Source of the DNA: Alligator mississippiensis
Taxonomy: Eukaryota > Chordata > Crocodylia > Alligatoridae
Direction: 5' to 3'
Length of the DNA: 64,000 bases
NCBI RefSeq assembly: GCF_030867095.1
Contig: NC_081824.1
Coordinates: 169,082,933-169,146,932, forward strand
A program made the translations under genes and the position numbers. Of the stretch, positions 20,590 to 32,518 are shown in pieces (position 1 is the first letter of the stretch; every line of letters starts with the position of its first letter). The notes under the pieces were generated by a model that saw nothing but the letters and a program-made list of their open reading frames with translations, was not told where the DNA came from and made no database searches.

Positions 20590-23500
20590 CATTCAGTCAA
20601 GTGTGTTTCGAGAATGCTGTTGGGCTTTCTTGGGCAACTATACTTCTTTGTTTTACCCATGCTCCAGTTCCCTGTAAAGGAGCTGCCTGGGAATGTATAG
20701 ATTGTCCATATGATGCAGTATGTTCAATTTATTCTAGCTGGGCACAAATGTCCCTCCTGTGCAACTTCTTCAGTTGATGGAGGTACCTTTTGTATAACCT
20801 CTAAGTCTCGTGTCTGTGCAGTAGAGTGGCAAGCATGTCTGTTTTGTACAGAGTTCTTGATCCCATGCTGACTTTGTAAACCTGCCTAAAGCCTTGCTAC
20901 CTTCCTGGACATAAGAAACCAACTTCCTCTCATTGATTGTTCCCAGGTTAAGCAGGCACAAAATGACAATAATTAGTCAATAATGCTGTGAGATTGTCAA
21001 GACCAAGAGACTGTTCTTTTGAAATGCAAAAACAACCCATGGTACAAATGGCATCAGAGAGAAAGATCAGGATGGCTGATTACATGAGAGGCTGGAGGCA
21101 GGGCACAGGTCCCATAAGACTTGGGACAAGAGATGCCAGCAAATGAAATAAGCTGCAACAGAAAGAGTTAAATAAACCACACCTGAGGGAACCGTGAAGG
21201 AGAAAACTATGACAAAACATTGTTAGCTGCAATAGTCAACATGCTGTAAAAAGATCAGGGTGAAGTATTTGTAAAATTTTAAATGACAGGAGTCCACAAG
21301 GTGTGTCATTTTTAAAACAGACACAGGAGCTCAGGCAAAGTGCACAATGTTAAGAGTTCATCCAAAGTCAACGGAATAAAACCTGTTGCACAATAGATGG
21401 AGATCTAGAGCGCGCAGCTCTGTCAAACCGCCAAGAGATGGAAGATTTTGGTAAATTACAGACAAAGCCATGCCCTTTGACATTTTAAATCATGGACGCT
21501 GCTGCTGTATGGGTATTAAGCCATAAAACAAGCAAAGAATGGGGCACAATTAAAGAAACAAAAGAAAATGGGCTTGACACAACCTACTATTGTAAAAGAA
21601 TATAAACAAGTTTCCTCAGGTCCAGGGGGATTATTACATACATTTGAAAAGAATGCCCATGTATTAATACAGGAACCTAGGAAAGACTCAGTGACAATAC
21701 TGGGAGAACTAAAGGTGGAAGCTGAACTCAGGCAAGAATGAAGTATTAGAAATACAAATAGCCATGCTGAACTGTGGCAATACAATTATTAAACAGACCC
21801 AAGAAAACCCAGGCTCTGCTCACACCCCAAGTATTTGAATGTAGTAAGATACTATGGAGTAATGAGCAGATTCTTAGCTGGTGTGAGTTGGCACAGCTTC
21901 TCTGAACCTAAGACCCTTAGCTTATGTATCTACTTCATTGGAACTATGGGCCTGAATGTATTCTACCTATTAGGCATCTGTGGCTTTGTTTCATGCACAG
22001 AGCTCTGTGCAATAATAGAGAGACTCTATTTGGACTACAAGCACTTGGATCTTTATTACATGTGCTGTGTGCTCCATGCTCTTGCTTGCAGCCATGAAGA
22101 ACAGTGTGTGCTTGGTGCTATTGTGAAATTCTCCAAGCACATGGAGCTTCCTCGTGTCACCCTTCAAATCATCCACACTACAACTTATACAAGAATCTGC
22201 AGGGTGTTGCAGAGTTAGGCATCTAAGTGCAAATCTGTTCAAGTCCCTGAAAAACTATTAATGCTAAAGATACTGTATATGGATCCTTCTCCTCCTTGCT
22301 GTTTTTTTTGTCTTGAGTTAAGATGAGACAGTATGTTATAAAAGTAGATATCCTACTGGACTTTGTGGACTTCAACACAGTGGGAAAGAGTCTTTCAAGG
22401 GTAGGAGCCTCAGTCCACTTTGAAGCCTAATAGGTGGAACAGTCTAGCCCAATGTGTGTAACCATTCACAGATGGATTCACAACGTGGCTCTTCCAGGGG
22501 ATACTGCTAGCTGGAAAATCACATTTGTCTGCCATAGTTTAAAATGCAATTTCAGTTGGCTATTGCTAAAAGAAGTTAGCAAATAACAATTGTCTTTTTT
22601 TTTCCTCATTCAGTTCCCTTCTTGCTTTTGATAGGACTTTGTATATAGGCTGTTTCATTGTTTCCCTTGTATGCTCACTTTCTCCATGGTGGCAATGACC
22701 CTTAGAAACATCTACAGAGAAGCAGGAAAACCCTGATCAAATTTTTGATCAAAGAATTGAAAAAAAAAATTCAGAACATCGTGTTAAAGAGGGATCTGTC
22801 AGAACATGGAATTTTTAAAAAGTAATCAGTGCCAAAGTACAATTCAAGTTGACAGCAGCTTTGATGTTTGTAAAGTGATTCTAGATCCTTGCCTGGATGG
22901 AACTGTAGAATACAAAGCATTATTATTAAACAGAACACTGAGTTATTCAGAGGTATAAAGCAAAGACTTACAAAGGGGAAGGTCTGGGATGATCCTTACA
23001 ATGGCTCACCAGTGTATTACGTTTGAATGTCAGATAATCACTCCATATACACAGGGAAAGCCTACAGAATTCCCAGCCAGAGAAAGACGAATGCAATTAG
23101 TGCTGAACACCATCATTGTCAGGCTAGCAGATTATTTCTGAGAAGCAAGGGATTTTACAAGCATCTTGTTAAGAAAAGGAATACGGGCATGGGCTTTTTG
23201 GAGAGGTGGGTATCTCCAAAAACTTTAATTTTTTTTAAATCACTTTCTGACCTGAGACCTGGGACTTAAACCACAAGCAAGTCCTTTAATCCCATGCAAG
23301 AAGCCTCTGTACAAAGCAATGTGAAGTCAGTCCTCCTGTTCCAAGCAATGATAGGCCTAATGAACTGGTAGCCTGTTATTTTGAGACCCAAAAGAAGACA
23401 ATCTTTTGGAGACAACTCCTCTCCCCTATTATCCTCTCTTTGACTCTGGCAGCCTGGAGAACTCATGAACATAACAACCTGACAATCTGCATCTGAAGTC

Positions 23501-24430
23501 ATTATTTTCTGGTTTACAAGAAAAGGAAATAAACAAAATTGTTGTTGGTGGCAGTCCCTCGCTATGAGGAAATATATGTTTTGAGAAAGTGTGATGGCTC
23601 TTCTCCAGTTTACCACAATTTACCTCAGTGCAGTTTACCTCTTGTCCTGTCATGTGATCCATTACCAGTCCAGTCAAGAAGCCAGGAGTGGTTAGAGATG
23701 CTGTCCTTGTTTATGCATTTTATGTTCTCTATTAGTGTTAATGGGCTTATAAAAATTGAAACTCCCCAGCCTCAGTCTGTTAACATTGGACACTTTTATG
23801 GACTGAGGACAGCCATTCTACATGGACGGCCACTCACATCTTAATCAGGGTAGAAGGGGGGGGGGGGTCTGTGTGTGGGTGTGCGTGTGGGTGTACAGAA
23901 TAGCTGAAGTACCATGATGTGCCTATGCTTGCTTAGCAAACAAAACAGCAAAACAATCCAATATCGGGGCTGAAGAACTGGATGGAGTTTAAGGAATGCC
24001 TCACAGGCAACTTTTTAAGTCTGAGGGCTTCAAGATTCTCTGGTATCTGTCAGTTAAGAAGGAGGATTGGTGGTGAATTTGTACCTCTAACACAGAAAGA
24101 GCACTACTTTCTCAGGGTGCTATTTTGCATGTTAACCCAGGCTTGTATCTTTTCTCTTCCAGCTGTGGAAACTGCTTTGGTTTGGCTGTGCACTGGATAT
24201 TCTGTGTGTATGCAGGCAATTCAGACTGTATGCTATAACAGTAACAGATCTATCACTGAGTGACGACCAGTGTAGTTGGTAGAATCTGCTTGTAACTGTA
24301 GATTTGAGATATAAATTAGTGGAGACAAAGTGGTATGCTGATCTTTAATCAGCAAAAGAGACTGACCAGTGCATGATTACAAGCAGGTATGTGTCTCCCT
24401 GGAGCATACTGAAAATCTGATGCAGAGTCA
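20590..24430. other. Mostly unannotated, 3.8 kb
   Basis: AT-rich DNA without a repeat family that I recognise. Frames of 127 codons (21835-22218, plus) and 116 codons (23266-23616, minus) have no motif, no splice context and overlap other frames. The only simple repeat is the G/GT tract near 23856. Part of this may be conserved regulatory DNA, which cannot be judged from one sequence. Confidence 0.5.
23856..23894 (+). repeat. G12 run followed by degenerate (GT)n
   Basis: Twelve G residues, then tct and a gtgtgtgggtgtgcgtgtgg tract. Low-complexity and purine/GT-skewed. Confidence 0.9.
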
Positions 24431-24435
24431 CACAA

Positions 24436-26178
24436 CTCAGGGAAAGAGTGGGTCCCTTACTGAATGGGGGAGGCAACCTAGTGACAGATGATGTGAAAAA
24501 GACTGAAGTACTCAATTCCATTTTTTACCTCAGTTTTCATAGGCAAGGTCAGCTCCCAGGCTATTGCACCTGGCAGCACAGTTTGGGGAGGAGATGAGCA
24601 GCCAACAGTGGTTGAAGAACAGGGTAGGGACTATTTAGAAAAGCTGGATGTGGGGCTGGATGCAATGCACCTGAGGGTGCTAAGGGAGTTGGCTAATGTG
24701 ATTGCAGAGCCACTGGCTCTGAATGGAAACTTGTGGCAATTGGGAGGGGTCCTGAATTATTTGAAAAAGGCAAATATAGTGCCCATCCTTTAGAAAGGGA
24801 AGAAAGAGGATTCATGGAACTACAGACTGGTCAGCCTCGCCTCAGTTCCTGGAAAAATCATGGAGCAGGTCCTCAAGGAATCCATCTGTAAGCATCTGGA
24901 GGAGAAGAAGTAGATTAGGAACTGTCAGCTTGGATTCACCAAGGGCAAGTCATGCCTGACCAACCTGATTGTTTTTTTTGATCAGATGACTGGCTCTGTG
25001 GATGCAGGGAGACCAGTAGATGTGCTATACCTTGACTTTAGCAAGATTTTTGATACGGTCTCCCACAACTTTCTTGCATGCAACCTAAGGAAGCATATGT
25101 TGGATGAATGGACTGTAAGGTGGATAGAAAACTAGCTGGATCATCAGGCTCAAAGGGTAGTAATCAATGGCTTGATGTCTGGTTGGCAGCTGGTGTCATG
25201 TGGAGTGCCCCAGAGGTCAGTCCTGGGGTTGGTTTTGTTCAATGTCTTTATCAATGACCTGGAATGGGAGTGCACCCTTAGCAAGTCTGTGGATGACACC
25301 AAGCTGGGGGGAGAAGTAGATAGGCTGAAGAGTAAAGCTAGGATTCAGAGAAACCTAGACAAATTGGAGGATAGGACCAAAAGAAAGCTCATGAAATTCA
25401 GTAAGGACAAGTGCAAAATCCTGCACTTAGGAACAAACAATCCCATGCACTGCTATAGGCTGGGGACCAACTGGCTAAACAGCAGCTCTGCAGAAAAGGA
25501 CCTGGGGGTTACAGTGAACAATAAGCTGAATATGAGCCAACAGCATGCCCTTGTTGTGAAGAAGGCTAATGGCGTACTGGGTTGCACTGATAGGAGCATT
25601 GCCAACAGATCAAGGGAAGTGATTATTCCCCTCTATTCTGCACTGTTGAGGCCACATCTGGAGTACTGTGTCCAGTTTTGGGCCCTCATTACAGAAAGGA
25701 TATGAAAAATTGGACAGAAACTAGAGGAGAGCAACAAAAATGGTAAGGGAGCTGGGGCACATGACTTCTTAGGAGAGGCTGAGCGAACTGGTCTTGTTTA
25801 GTTTGGAGAAGAGAAAACTGAGGGGAGATTTAATAGCTGCCTTCTACTACCTGAAGGGTGGTTCCAAGGAGGACAGAGCTAGACAGTTCTTTGTGGTGGC
25901 AGGTGACAATAAGGAGCAATGGTCTCAAACTACAACAAAGGAAGTTAGGTTAGATATCAGGAAAAACTCTCTCATGAGCAGGGTAGTAAAACACTGGAAC
26001 AGTTACCCAGAGAGGTGGTGGAATCTGCATCCTTGGAGGTGTTTAAGACCCAGGTAGACAAAGCCTTGGCTGGGGTGATCTATTTGGGCCTGGTTCTGCT
26101 CTGAGCAGGAGATTGGACTAAATGACTTCCTGAGGTCCCTTCCAAACTTCATTTTCTGTGATTCTAGTATTCTATAAC
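24436..26178 (+). mobile_element. CR1 LINE, 5'-truncated, best-preserved copy in the window
   Basis: The plus-strand copy starts between the endonuclease and reverse-transcriptase parts of ORF2 and runs to the CR1 3' tail. The tail has ggtcccttccaaacttcatt and ends gtgattctagtattctata, the ATTCTA-type short repeat that CR1 elements end in instead of poly(A). About 1.74 kb is present of a roughly 4.5-kb element. Translation is easily readable but broken, so the copy is dead. It is the least decayed LINE here, hence probably the most recently inserted. No clear target duplication is visible, as is usual for CR1. Confidence 0.95.
24608..26060 (+). pseudogene. CR1 ORF2 reverse-transcriptase remnant
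   Basis: In one frame from 24608 to 25705 the RT domain reads through [94 protein letters not shown] and KFSKDKCKILHLG. These are the canonical LINE RT blocks in order. The frame has at least three internal stops (near 24791, 24911 and 25133) and a stop at 25703. The C-terminal part (FSLEKRKLRGDLIAAFYYLK, VRLDIRKNSLMSRVVKHWNS) then continues in another frame from 25794, with a further frame change near 25990. The catalytic box, normally FADD, is SVDD: both aspartates remain but the two residues before them are changed. Not functional. Confidence 0.92.
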
Positions 26179-26189
26179 TGCACATAAGA

Positions 26190-26520
26190 AGAAACAACAA
26201 TATCAAGTGCCCTTTTCAAATACCTTTGAGCATTCAGGGTCAGATCCATACTTACATCATGGGAGTGCAAATTGGCATCTGTGCACTCAGGAGAGGCTGC
26301 TCTACCTTTTAAAGGTAATGGGGCAAGTTACTCACTGCTGTGAATTGTTTCAGCTTGACTTAGGTAAATAGATTTGTACTCATTATGTGCCAGCTGGTGA
26401 GAGCAGCACCAGTTTATACCAGCTGAAGAGCTGGCACAGGATGTGCACCTAATTGTTAGGAAAATGTTCTGCTCTAACAGAAAGTTATCTGCCAACCTGT
26501 TTGGACAAGTATCTGATTAA
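26190..26520. other. Short unannotated spacer
   Basis: It includes a ccagtttataccagctgaag word near 26410-26430, reminiscent of an ancient amniote repeat ('…tttacaccagctgaggatctggc…'), too short to call. Confidence 0.4.
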
Positions 26521-26526
26521 TGCCAA

Positions 26527-26758
26527 AACCCTGTGGTTTTCAAACTTCCTAAAGTCGCAGAACCCTTTCATATTACTTCCTTTGCCATGAAAGCCCTATC
26601 TCTAACATAAAGACTGACATGGAGCTAGGCAACCCGGCCCCACATTGGTGACATACCACCTCCCGGCCTTTTCTGCTCTTACCCCAATCTCTTTGCAGAC
26701 CGCTGATGACCTATCGTGGAACCCCAGGGTTCCCAGGAGTCGAGTTTGCAAACCACTG
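26527..26758. mobile_element. hAT/Charlie-like non-autonomous element
   Basis: The left end cctgtggttttcaaacttcc and the complement of the right end, cagtggtttgcaaactcgac, form an imperfect terminal inverted repeat. It is of the CAGTGGTTYTCAAAC type known from amniote hAT-Charlie relatives. The middle includes 'gcagaaccctttcat', also typical of this type. No matching 8-bp flanks were found, so the edges may be eroded. No transposase. Confidence 0.55.
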
Positions 26759-26764
26759 CTGTAC

Positions 26765-28200
26765 CCTCTGTTCTTGATTTTGGCAGGGGAGGAATAAACC
26801 AAAGGAAAAGGAGCATGCAGTTTTCAGTGTATAGGCCAATTCTGTCTGCTCTTTGTGACAGACATTCTCTTACAAGTAATGTTTTGGACTATAATAAGGT
26901 TAAGACGTGGTATAAGAACCTGAATAGAACAGACGACACTGTTCTGTGAAACATGCAAAAAAACTTCTCAAAAGTAAAAAAAGAAATAAACTTGCTACAA
27001 ACTGTCTATCTCTTTAACAATCCCCTTTTGTACCTTCTTCTGTTTATAACATTTATTTTGGAGTGGGGCAGGGAGGTGGATAGGCTGCCTGCCTTCTGGG
27101 GTAGAGAGTGCTGCCTGAAAGAAGACGAGAACGAGAACATCAAAAGCAGATGGGGGGTGGGCGGGGGAAGAAGAGGAGAATAAAAAAGATGTCTCTGAGT
27201 ATGGGTGCCTGTTCATTTGTGCAAATTCTGGGTTTAATCATAATTTTCAAACTCTGATTGACTGAATTTGTCTCATTGAATGGCCTGCAGAAATGGAATG
27301 GAAACTGCACAGCAAGACCCCGCCTGCTATCATTCACAAAGTCTGCATGGATTCTTAATACAATGTAGGAGATAAAAAGAAACGTGTGTGTGTAACTGAG
27401 CCTCTAAATCCATTATACACCCATGTCATTTTGCTCTTTTCTGTAACAAGCTTCTATGCATACACCACAGTGTACTGACATACAGTGAAAGCTCGCCAAT
27501 CTATTTTTATCAATACAGCTGATTGCATTTCTTCACTGACATCCTTGAATTTTCAGCACTGCAGACTGAGAGATAAGGCCTTGTGGTGCACGTGTCAAAA
27601 TCAGAGGAAATCTGAATCATCCTGAAACAGACATGAGCAGCATGGCTTGAACCCTTCTGCCCTTTTTCTAGATACTTAGCCTGTCTTGTTATGGTTACCC
27701 CTTGCTTGGAGCACACTTGAGAGCTCTCTTAATGGACTGAGCAGCATATTTTTCTACTTGATGACAAAGGTAACAGGCTCACATTAGTATCATGTCGACT
27801 CCTAGGCTACCTCCAAGCCATTAAGCTGGTGTCCCACTTCTTTGTGTCATATTATTTGCCAAGCCTGAATTTCTCTGGTTTGACACAGCACTTTCTCTCA
27901 AAAACACCTAATGGAAAATTGCACTGAAGGGGGTATCAGTGGTCATGGCTCCTCCTCTAGGTTCCTGTCTCACAGGCTCTTCAAGTTCTGTTGGCTCATC
28001 AGCTCGGTCTCTGAGACTGATGTGCTGATGCACTCATTTCTACCTCTGCTGACATAACAGACAAGAGAACACCCCTATAGACCCAGAGAGGGTCAGTACA
28101 GACAGCCAGTTTTGGTCAGTTTTTCTTCTGCTTTGTTTTGGAGTGCAGCCACGTTCACAACCTTCGTGAGCTAAGAACTTGTAGAGGTGATGGGGGATTG
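26765..28200. other. Unannotated spacer
   Basis: About 1.4 kb without recognised features. Frames of 65-77 codons lack motifs. Confidence 0.5.
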
Positions 28201-29097
28201 TTAGGTGTTGAGGCCAGAAGGAACCATTGTGTTCGCCTAGTCTGATCTCATGTTGTATGAGATAGGCCTTGGGCCTTATCTAAATCCATGCTTGATTGAA
28301 GTACAGCATAGCTCTTAAGATAATATTCAATCCTGATTTAAAGATGCAAAACCTACCACAGCCTGTGCTAAGCCAGTTAATTACTTTCATTATTTAAAAA
28401 TGTGCACCTTTATTTCTGGTATGAATGTGTCTAGCTTTAACTTCCAGTCAGTGGATTTTTGTGTTTTACTTGTGTCTGCTATGCTACCTACTCATCTGTT
28501 TACTCAGTTTTTTTCTCCCTGTAGATACCTATAGACTCTAACCAACTTATCCCTTAAGCTTCCCTTTGATAAGCTAAGACGATACAGCTCTTGGGTCTAT
28601 TATAAGGCGGGTCTGACAATCCTTTAATCATTCTTATGACTCATCTCTGAAGCCTCTCCCACTTTTCCACAATGGACAAAGAATGTGGTCCCTAGAAATG
28701 GACACAGCAGCGTGGCACCTGTGTCAAATATAAACGACATATATACCCATCCTGCTCCTATTTGATGTTCATGCATCCAAAGATAGCATTAGCCCTATGA
28801 CAAGAATGTCATAACAGGAGCTCATCTACAGCTAATTATTTACCATGACCTCAAGGCTCTATCAGAGTTATGGCTTCCTTAGATAGAGTTCCCCATCCTG
28901 TAAATATGGCTTATATTTTTTGTTTCTAGAAGCATGGCAATATTGGAAGGTATAGTGTTGCATGTGCCTAAATTACCAAGTGATCCAGGTATATCAGTAA
29001 TTTGTCCGTAGGTCTCCTATATTTACTACACTTTTATTTTACATGTCACCTGTAAACTTTGTCAGCAATGCTTTTTTATAGTCTTTTCCAGGACAGA

Positions 29098-29184
29098 TCA
29101 TAGAATCATAAAGAAGTAGAGCTGGAAGGGACCTCCAGAGGTCACCAATCCAACCCCCTGCCTCAGGCAGGATCATCCCCATCC
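29098..29184 (-). mobile_element. Nested CR1 3' end inserted in the older CR1
   Basis: tcatagaatcataaagaagt followed by agctggaagggacctccaga and ggtcaccaatccaacccc is the antisense of the 3' terminus of a different, younger-type CR1 family. The surrounding CR1 reads …gtcttttccagg before it and aaaaatgttaaattg after it, adjacent words in the outer consensus. This severely 5'-truncated copy of about 87 bp therefore landed inside the older element. Confidence 0.82.
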
Positions 29185-30063
29185 AAAAATGTTAAATTGG
29201 GACCAGAAATTGACGCAGGGGGTAGTCACGAGAAGCACATACCCACTCTGTGATGATTCCCTACTCCCAACAACATTTTGAGACCCCCAGTTCTCTGAGT
29301 TTTTTAAATCTATGTAATGTTGTTGATTTTTGTATCATCTTGTTGCTTAATCAAATGATTGTGCAATATCAAGTCGTATCTGACAAAAGTCTAAATGTTT
29401 ATTGCATCACTTGTTCACTTTTATAAACCAACACTTATAATTTAATAAAAAATGTTGTTAGCTTGACAAGATCTAGTTATCCATAATTCCATGTTCTTTG
29501 ACTTCTTTAGTTCCTTATTAATTGAATCATGTATAAACCATTCCATTAGTTCACCTGGGATTAACATCAGGTTGACAGGCCTATGCTTACATGGATCATC
29601 CTGTTTACCCTTTTAAAATACTGGCACAGCATTAGATTTCTGTTTCGCTGGAACTTACCCAGTTTCAAGATTTACTGAAAATGAACAATAATGATAAAGA
29701 GAAGTCCTTATCCGGTTCTTTTTTTAAACGCCTGAGATGCCATTTATTTGTACTTACTGAGATAAAATATTCTAGCTTTATTGGTTGTTTGATATCTGCT
29801 ATTATTTCTGTTGGAATAGAAAGCATTTCATTATCATTGGCCTAAATATAGAAAATGGTAATATAAATATGTTATTAATTGATAATAGCAGGAATATATG
29901 TGTAGTTAAATAAATATATGACTGACTTCACTGCTGATCCAGGACAGGCTTTTAGCTAACATTTGGGTTTTTTTTGGTTTGTGGAATCTAATTTTTTAGA
30001 AACCTAAAACTCAGCTTAAAAAATCCTGTGTTGCTATTCACTTTTTCCACAAAAAAAATCATC

Positions 30064-30264
30064 TCAATTTCTCTTAATTTTCCTCAGCATTGGGAAATGA
30101 GTCATTTTAAAGCACCACATACATATGTGATAGGATGGTATAGTCCTCAGTTTGCCCATGTTGAATATAATTAGGTTGTGATCACTGGATCTCTGGCAAT
30201 AATCAACTTTCAGTCCAGAGATTAATTCATCTTTATTTGGCATGGTGAAGTCCAAAAAAATCAT
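30064..30264 (-). pseudogene. CR1 ORF2 endonuclease, C-terminal remnant
   Basis: The 66-codon minus-strand frame reads FLDFTMPNKDELISGLKVDY then CQRSSDHNLIIFNM. This matches the end of the APE-type endonuclease of CR1 LINEs (LLDLVLTNKEELV…VxxxxxGSSDHxxVxF), including the SDH motif that holds the catalytic histidine. Only this end is readable in one frame. Inactive fossil. Confidence 0.75.
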
Positions 30265-30496
30265 GACATGTTGGGTATATCTTTCATTAGGAACTTGTAT
30301 ATCTTTTTCTTAAAAACCCTGTTGTTTTACCATTGGCTGCATAAAATTTCCAGGTTTTTACTTTCCAAACTAAAGAAACTGCTTCAAAAGTTCTCCCAAG
30401 CCCAGGTGACCCATAATCATGGTTGAGGCGGGCCAGTTTCTGTAGCTGGTGACACACAAGGGAATGATGCACCTAGCAGCACATTGGCTCCTTTGC

Positions 30497-31318
30497 CTAG
30501 GTACAGACAGTCAAAAAGCCTGAGGCTGAATCTACTCAGTCTTTGCAGGTTGGTCTAAGATGCACAGATTAAATTGAAACAGAAGTGAACAGACATTTAC
30601 TTTAGATTCAAGAAATGCAGCCACATGCCTGCAGTGACTCAGGTCAGAAGCCAGGGGATGCTAGAGCATGGCTTTCTGGCTGTGTGTTCACTTCCTTTTC
30701 CTGCTGCCTCCAGGGTCTCTGGGATTTGCAGTTCAGAATGACAGCAGCAGGACTCTGCAGGGTTGCTCATCACTTCCTCATCCTGCTTCTAGGTGCCTCT
30801 GGGATTTGTAGTTCATAGTTGCAGTCAGCAGTAAGTTTGAGCAGAGGAAGGGGTGCTTAACCGCCCTCCCTGGCCCCAGACCCCAGCTGGGGTTTGTCCG
30901 GGGGGTGGGGGAGGTCAGTTCCCCTCCACTGCAGACTGGGCTGCACCCCAGCCCAGCTTGTTCCCTCCCCACCCCCTTGTCAGCCAGCCTTCACTGCTCC
31001 AGCTAGGGAGCAGAGGACTGGGGCTAGCCCTGCTCTCTGGAGCAGACAGGACAGCCCAGCCCAGCCCAGGGCTGGAAAGCATGCTGGGATGCTGGGAGAC
31101 TGCAATTTAACTTGAACTAGGAAGGGGTCTGGGACAGAAGTTTCATAAACCAGTTTGATCCAAATCGGTTAAGTCTGATACTACATTCAACCAGGTTTAT
31201 CTTAAACCAGTTTCAGCCATTTTGAAACTGGTTTGTGTGCACTGAGCTTCTGTTCTGTTACAGGTTTAAACCAGTTTCTGATCACCTAAGCCAGTTTATG
31301 TGTAACTTCTGTCCCTAG
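30497..31318. mobile_element. Non-autonomous DNA transposon with GC-rich core
   Basis: The left end ctaggtacagacag and the complement of the right end ctagggacagaagt form a short inverted repeat. The 3' part is full of aaaccagttt and aaactggttt words in both orientations. The core (30840-31090) is G/C-rich. Flanks cctttgcc and cctgtgac agree at 6 of 8 bases, compatible with a decayed hAT-type duplication, but the exact boundary is uncertain by a base. Three copies of a ctgggatttgtagttc- or catgctggga-type motif lie inside. It lies between two CR1 endonuclease pieces. No transposase. Confidence 0.6.
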
Positions 31319-31329
31319 CCTGTGACTCC

Positions 31330-31495
31330 TCAGTTATCCTTGCAAAGCTGTTTCAGCTGTGGGTAGCCCTTGCCACAAATCCAGAGTGAGTTTCAAACTC
31401 ATGCCTCTGAGGGTATTCTGAGGAACCTTACCTGCTCTTCACTACAATTCTCTCCCATGCCAGTTTCCTATAATGCAGGTTTTCTTTCCATTCAT
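31330..31495. other. Short unassigned stretch
   Basis: Sequence between the DNA transposon and the first direct repeat, not assigned to any family. Confidence 0.4.
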
Positions 31496-31497
31496 TG

Positions 31498-31628
31498 CAC
31501 AGGCACTTAACAAGTAACTGCTCTTGTTCTATGCTGTCATTCAGTGGGGTGTAGCAGAGACCACCACTTCCCCTTTCAGAGTGGTATTAGTTAGCAGCAC
31601 TGATCAATAAGCATTCAAGATCCCGCGG
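31498..31628. repeat. Direct repeat, copy 1 (131 bp)
   Basis: It begins cacaggcacttaacaagtaa and runs to …gcattcaagatcc. It matches 32519-32646 at about 119 of 131 positions, the first 38 bases without a difference, in the same orientation and 1,021 bp away. The nature of the repeat is unknown to me. Confidence 0.9.
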
Positions 31629-31671
31629 TTCTGAGCCATGTCCTTTTCCCTTTGCACAGTTTTTCTACCCG

Positions 31672-31872
31672 CTATTTCCTAAATAGGTTATAACTCATGA
31701 CTTTAACATTCCAGTCATATGAATCGTTCCACCAGCCTTCAGTAATGCCAATTATTTCAAATTTCTTCTCCATAAGTGAGAATTTCCAGTTCTTCTGGCT
31801 TGCTACCCAAACTCTCACTATTCTGTTGTATAGATGCAACAGAATTCTTGTTTTTACATTCTTTCTCATCTT
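31672..31872 (-). pseudogene. CR1 ORF2 endonuclease, N-terminal remnant
   Basis: The minus-strand frame reads LYNRIVRVWVASQKNWKFSL then MEKKFEIIGITEGWWNDSYD and WNVKVMSYNLFRK. It matches the start of the CR1 endonuclease (…YTNARSLxNKxxELEALVxxxxYDIIGITETWWDxSHDWxxxxxGYxLFRxDR), including the ITE(T)WW block with the catalytic glutamate. Lower-coordinate sequence does not continue the domain directly. It is probably part of the minus-strand CR1 at 28203-30480, or of another copy. Confidence 0.72.
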
Positions 31873-32518
31873 GGTTGAATTTTGTTTCCAACATGCCGAG
31901 TTTGTGAGTACCTTCTCAGCCTACCATACCCGCATTACTCAATGCCTTTCTGGCTGCCCTAGCAGTTTCCAACTGAGAAGACTGGTGCCCCCACACCACC
32001 ACTACTTGGGAGATATCTTGTCATCCTGTTCACAGAAATCCTTCTCTATCCAGGATGTGGCCCCACTGTTTCACAGAACGAAAATCTTCATGAAGCTAAC
32101 AGTTCATCTCCAGTGATTTTAGACTTTCCTTTTCATCAGCTCCCTTCCAGCATCCCTGAAATCTTTTATAATCTGTGGAGTTCCACTTGCTAAATCTAGT
32201 ACCGCTGTGTATAATCGCCACTAGAATCTTGATGGGCCAGGCTGGTTGCATCCCATATTTTTACTCTAGAGACACAGAATGAGACAACTATTGTCTTTGT
32301 GACCCTCGCTCAATTTTTGGTCCACTCTTCTGAATAGAGATTTGCTACTGTTAATCTTTACTTTTTTAGGGTGATGAGAGAGCTTCCCTTGGTGCTGCTT
32401 GTTTCATACTACAAAAATGCCCATGACCTATGATATGAATTCCAAATATTCTGTTGAATTTCTCTCTCTAGCTTATTTTTATTTCAGCTTATACAGGCAC
32501 TTAACAAGTAACTTATTA

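Larger units (their letters stand above)
28203..30480 (-). mobile_element. CR1 LINE, long minus-strand copy
   Basis: Read in reverse, this runs from the endonuclease part of ORF2 (about 30480-30060) through the RT region to a 3' end at about 28203 (aggccagaaggaaccattgt). The plus-strand text follows the antisense CR1 consensus over a long distance: caccttatttctgg-like, ttaacttccag, agatacctatagactctaac, aggttgacaggcctatgctt, acccttttaaaatactggca. It is interrupted by a second CR1 end at 29098-29184 and is riddled with differences, so it is old and dead. More of a CR1 endonuclease lies at 31672-31872, beyond the DNA element at 30497, and may be the rest of this copy. Confidence 0.9.

Noticed and set aside
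21835-22218. 127-codon plus-strand frame
   Set aside because: No motif, overlaps an 83-codon minus-strand frame, and no exon signals.
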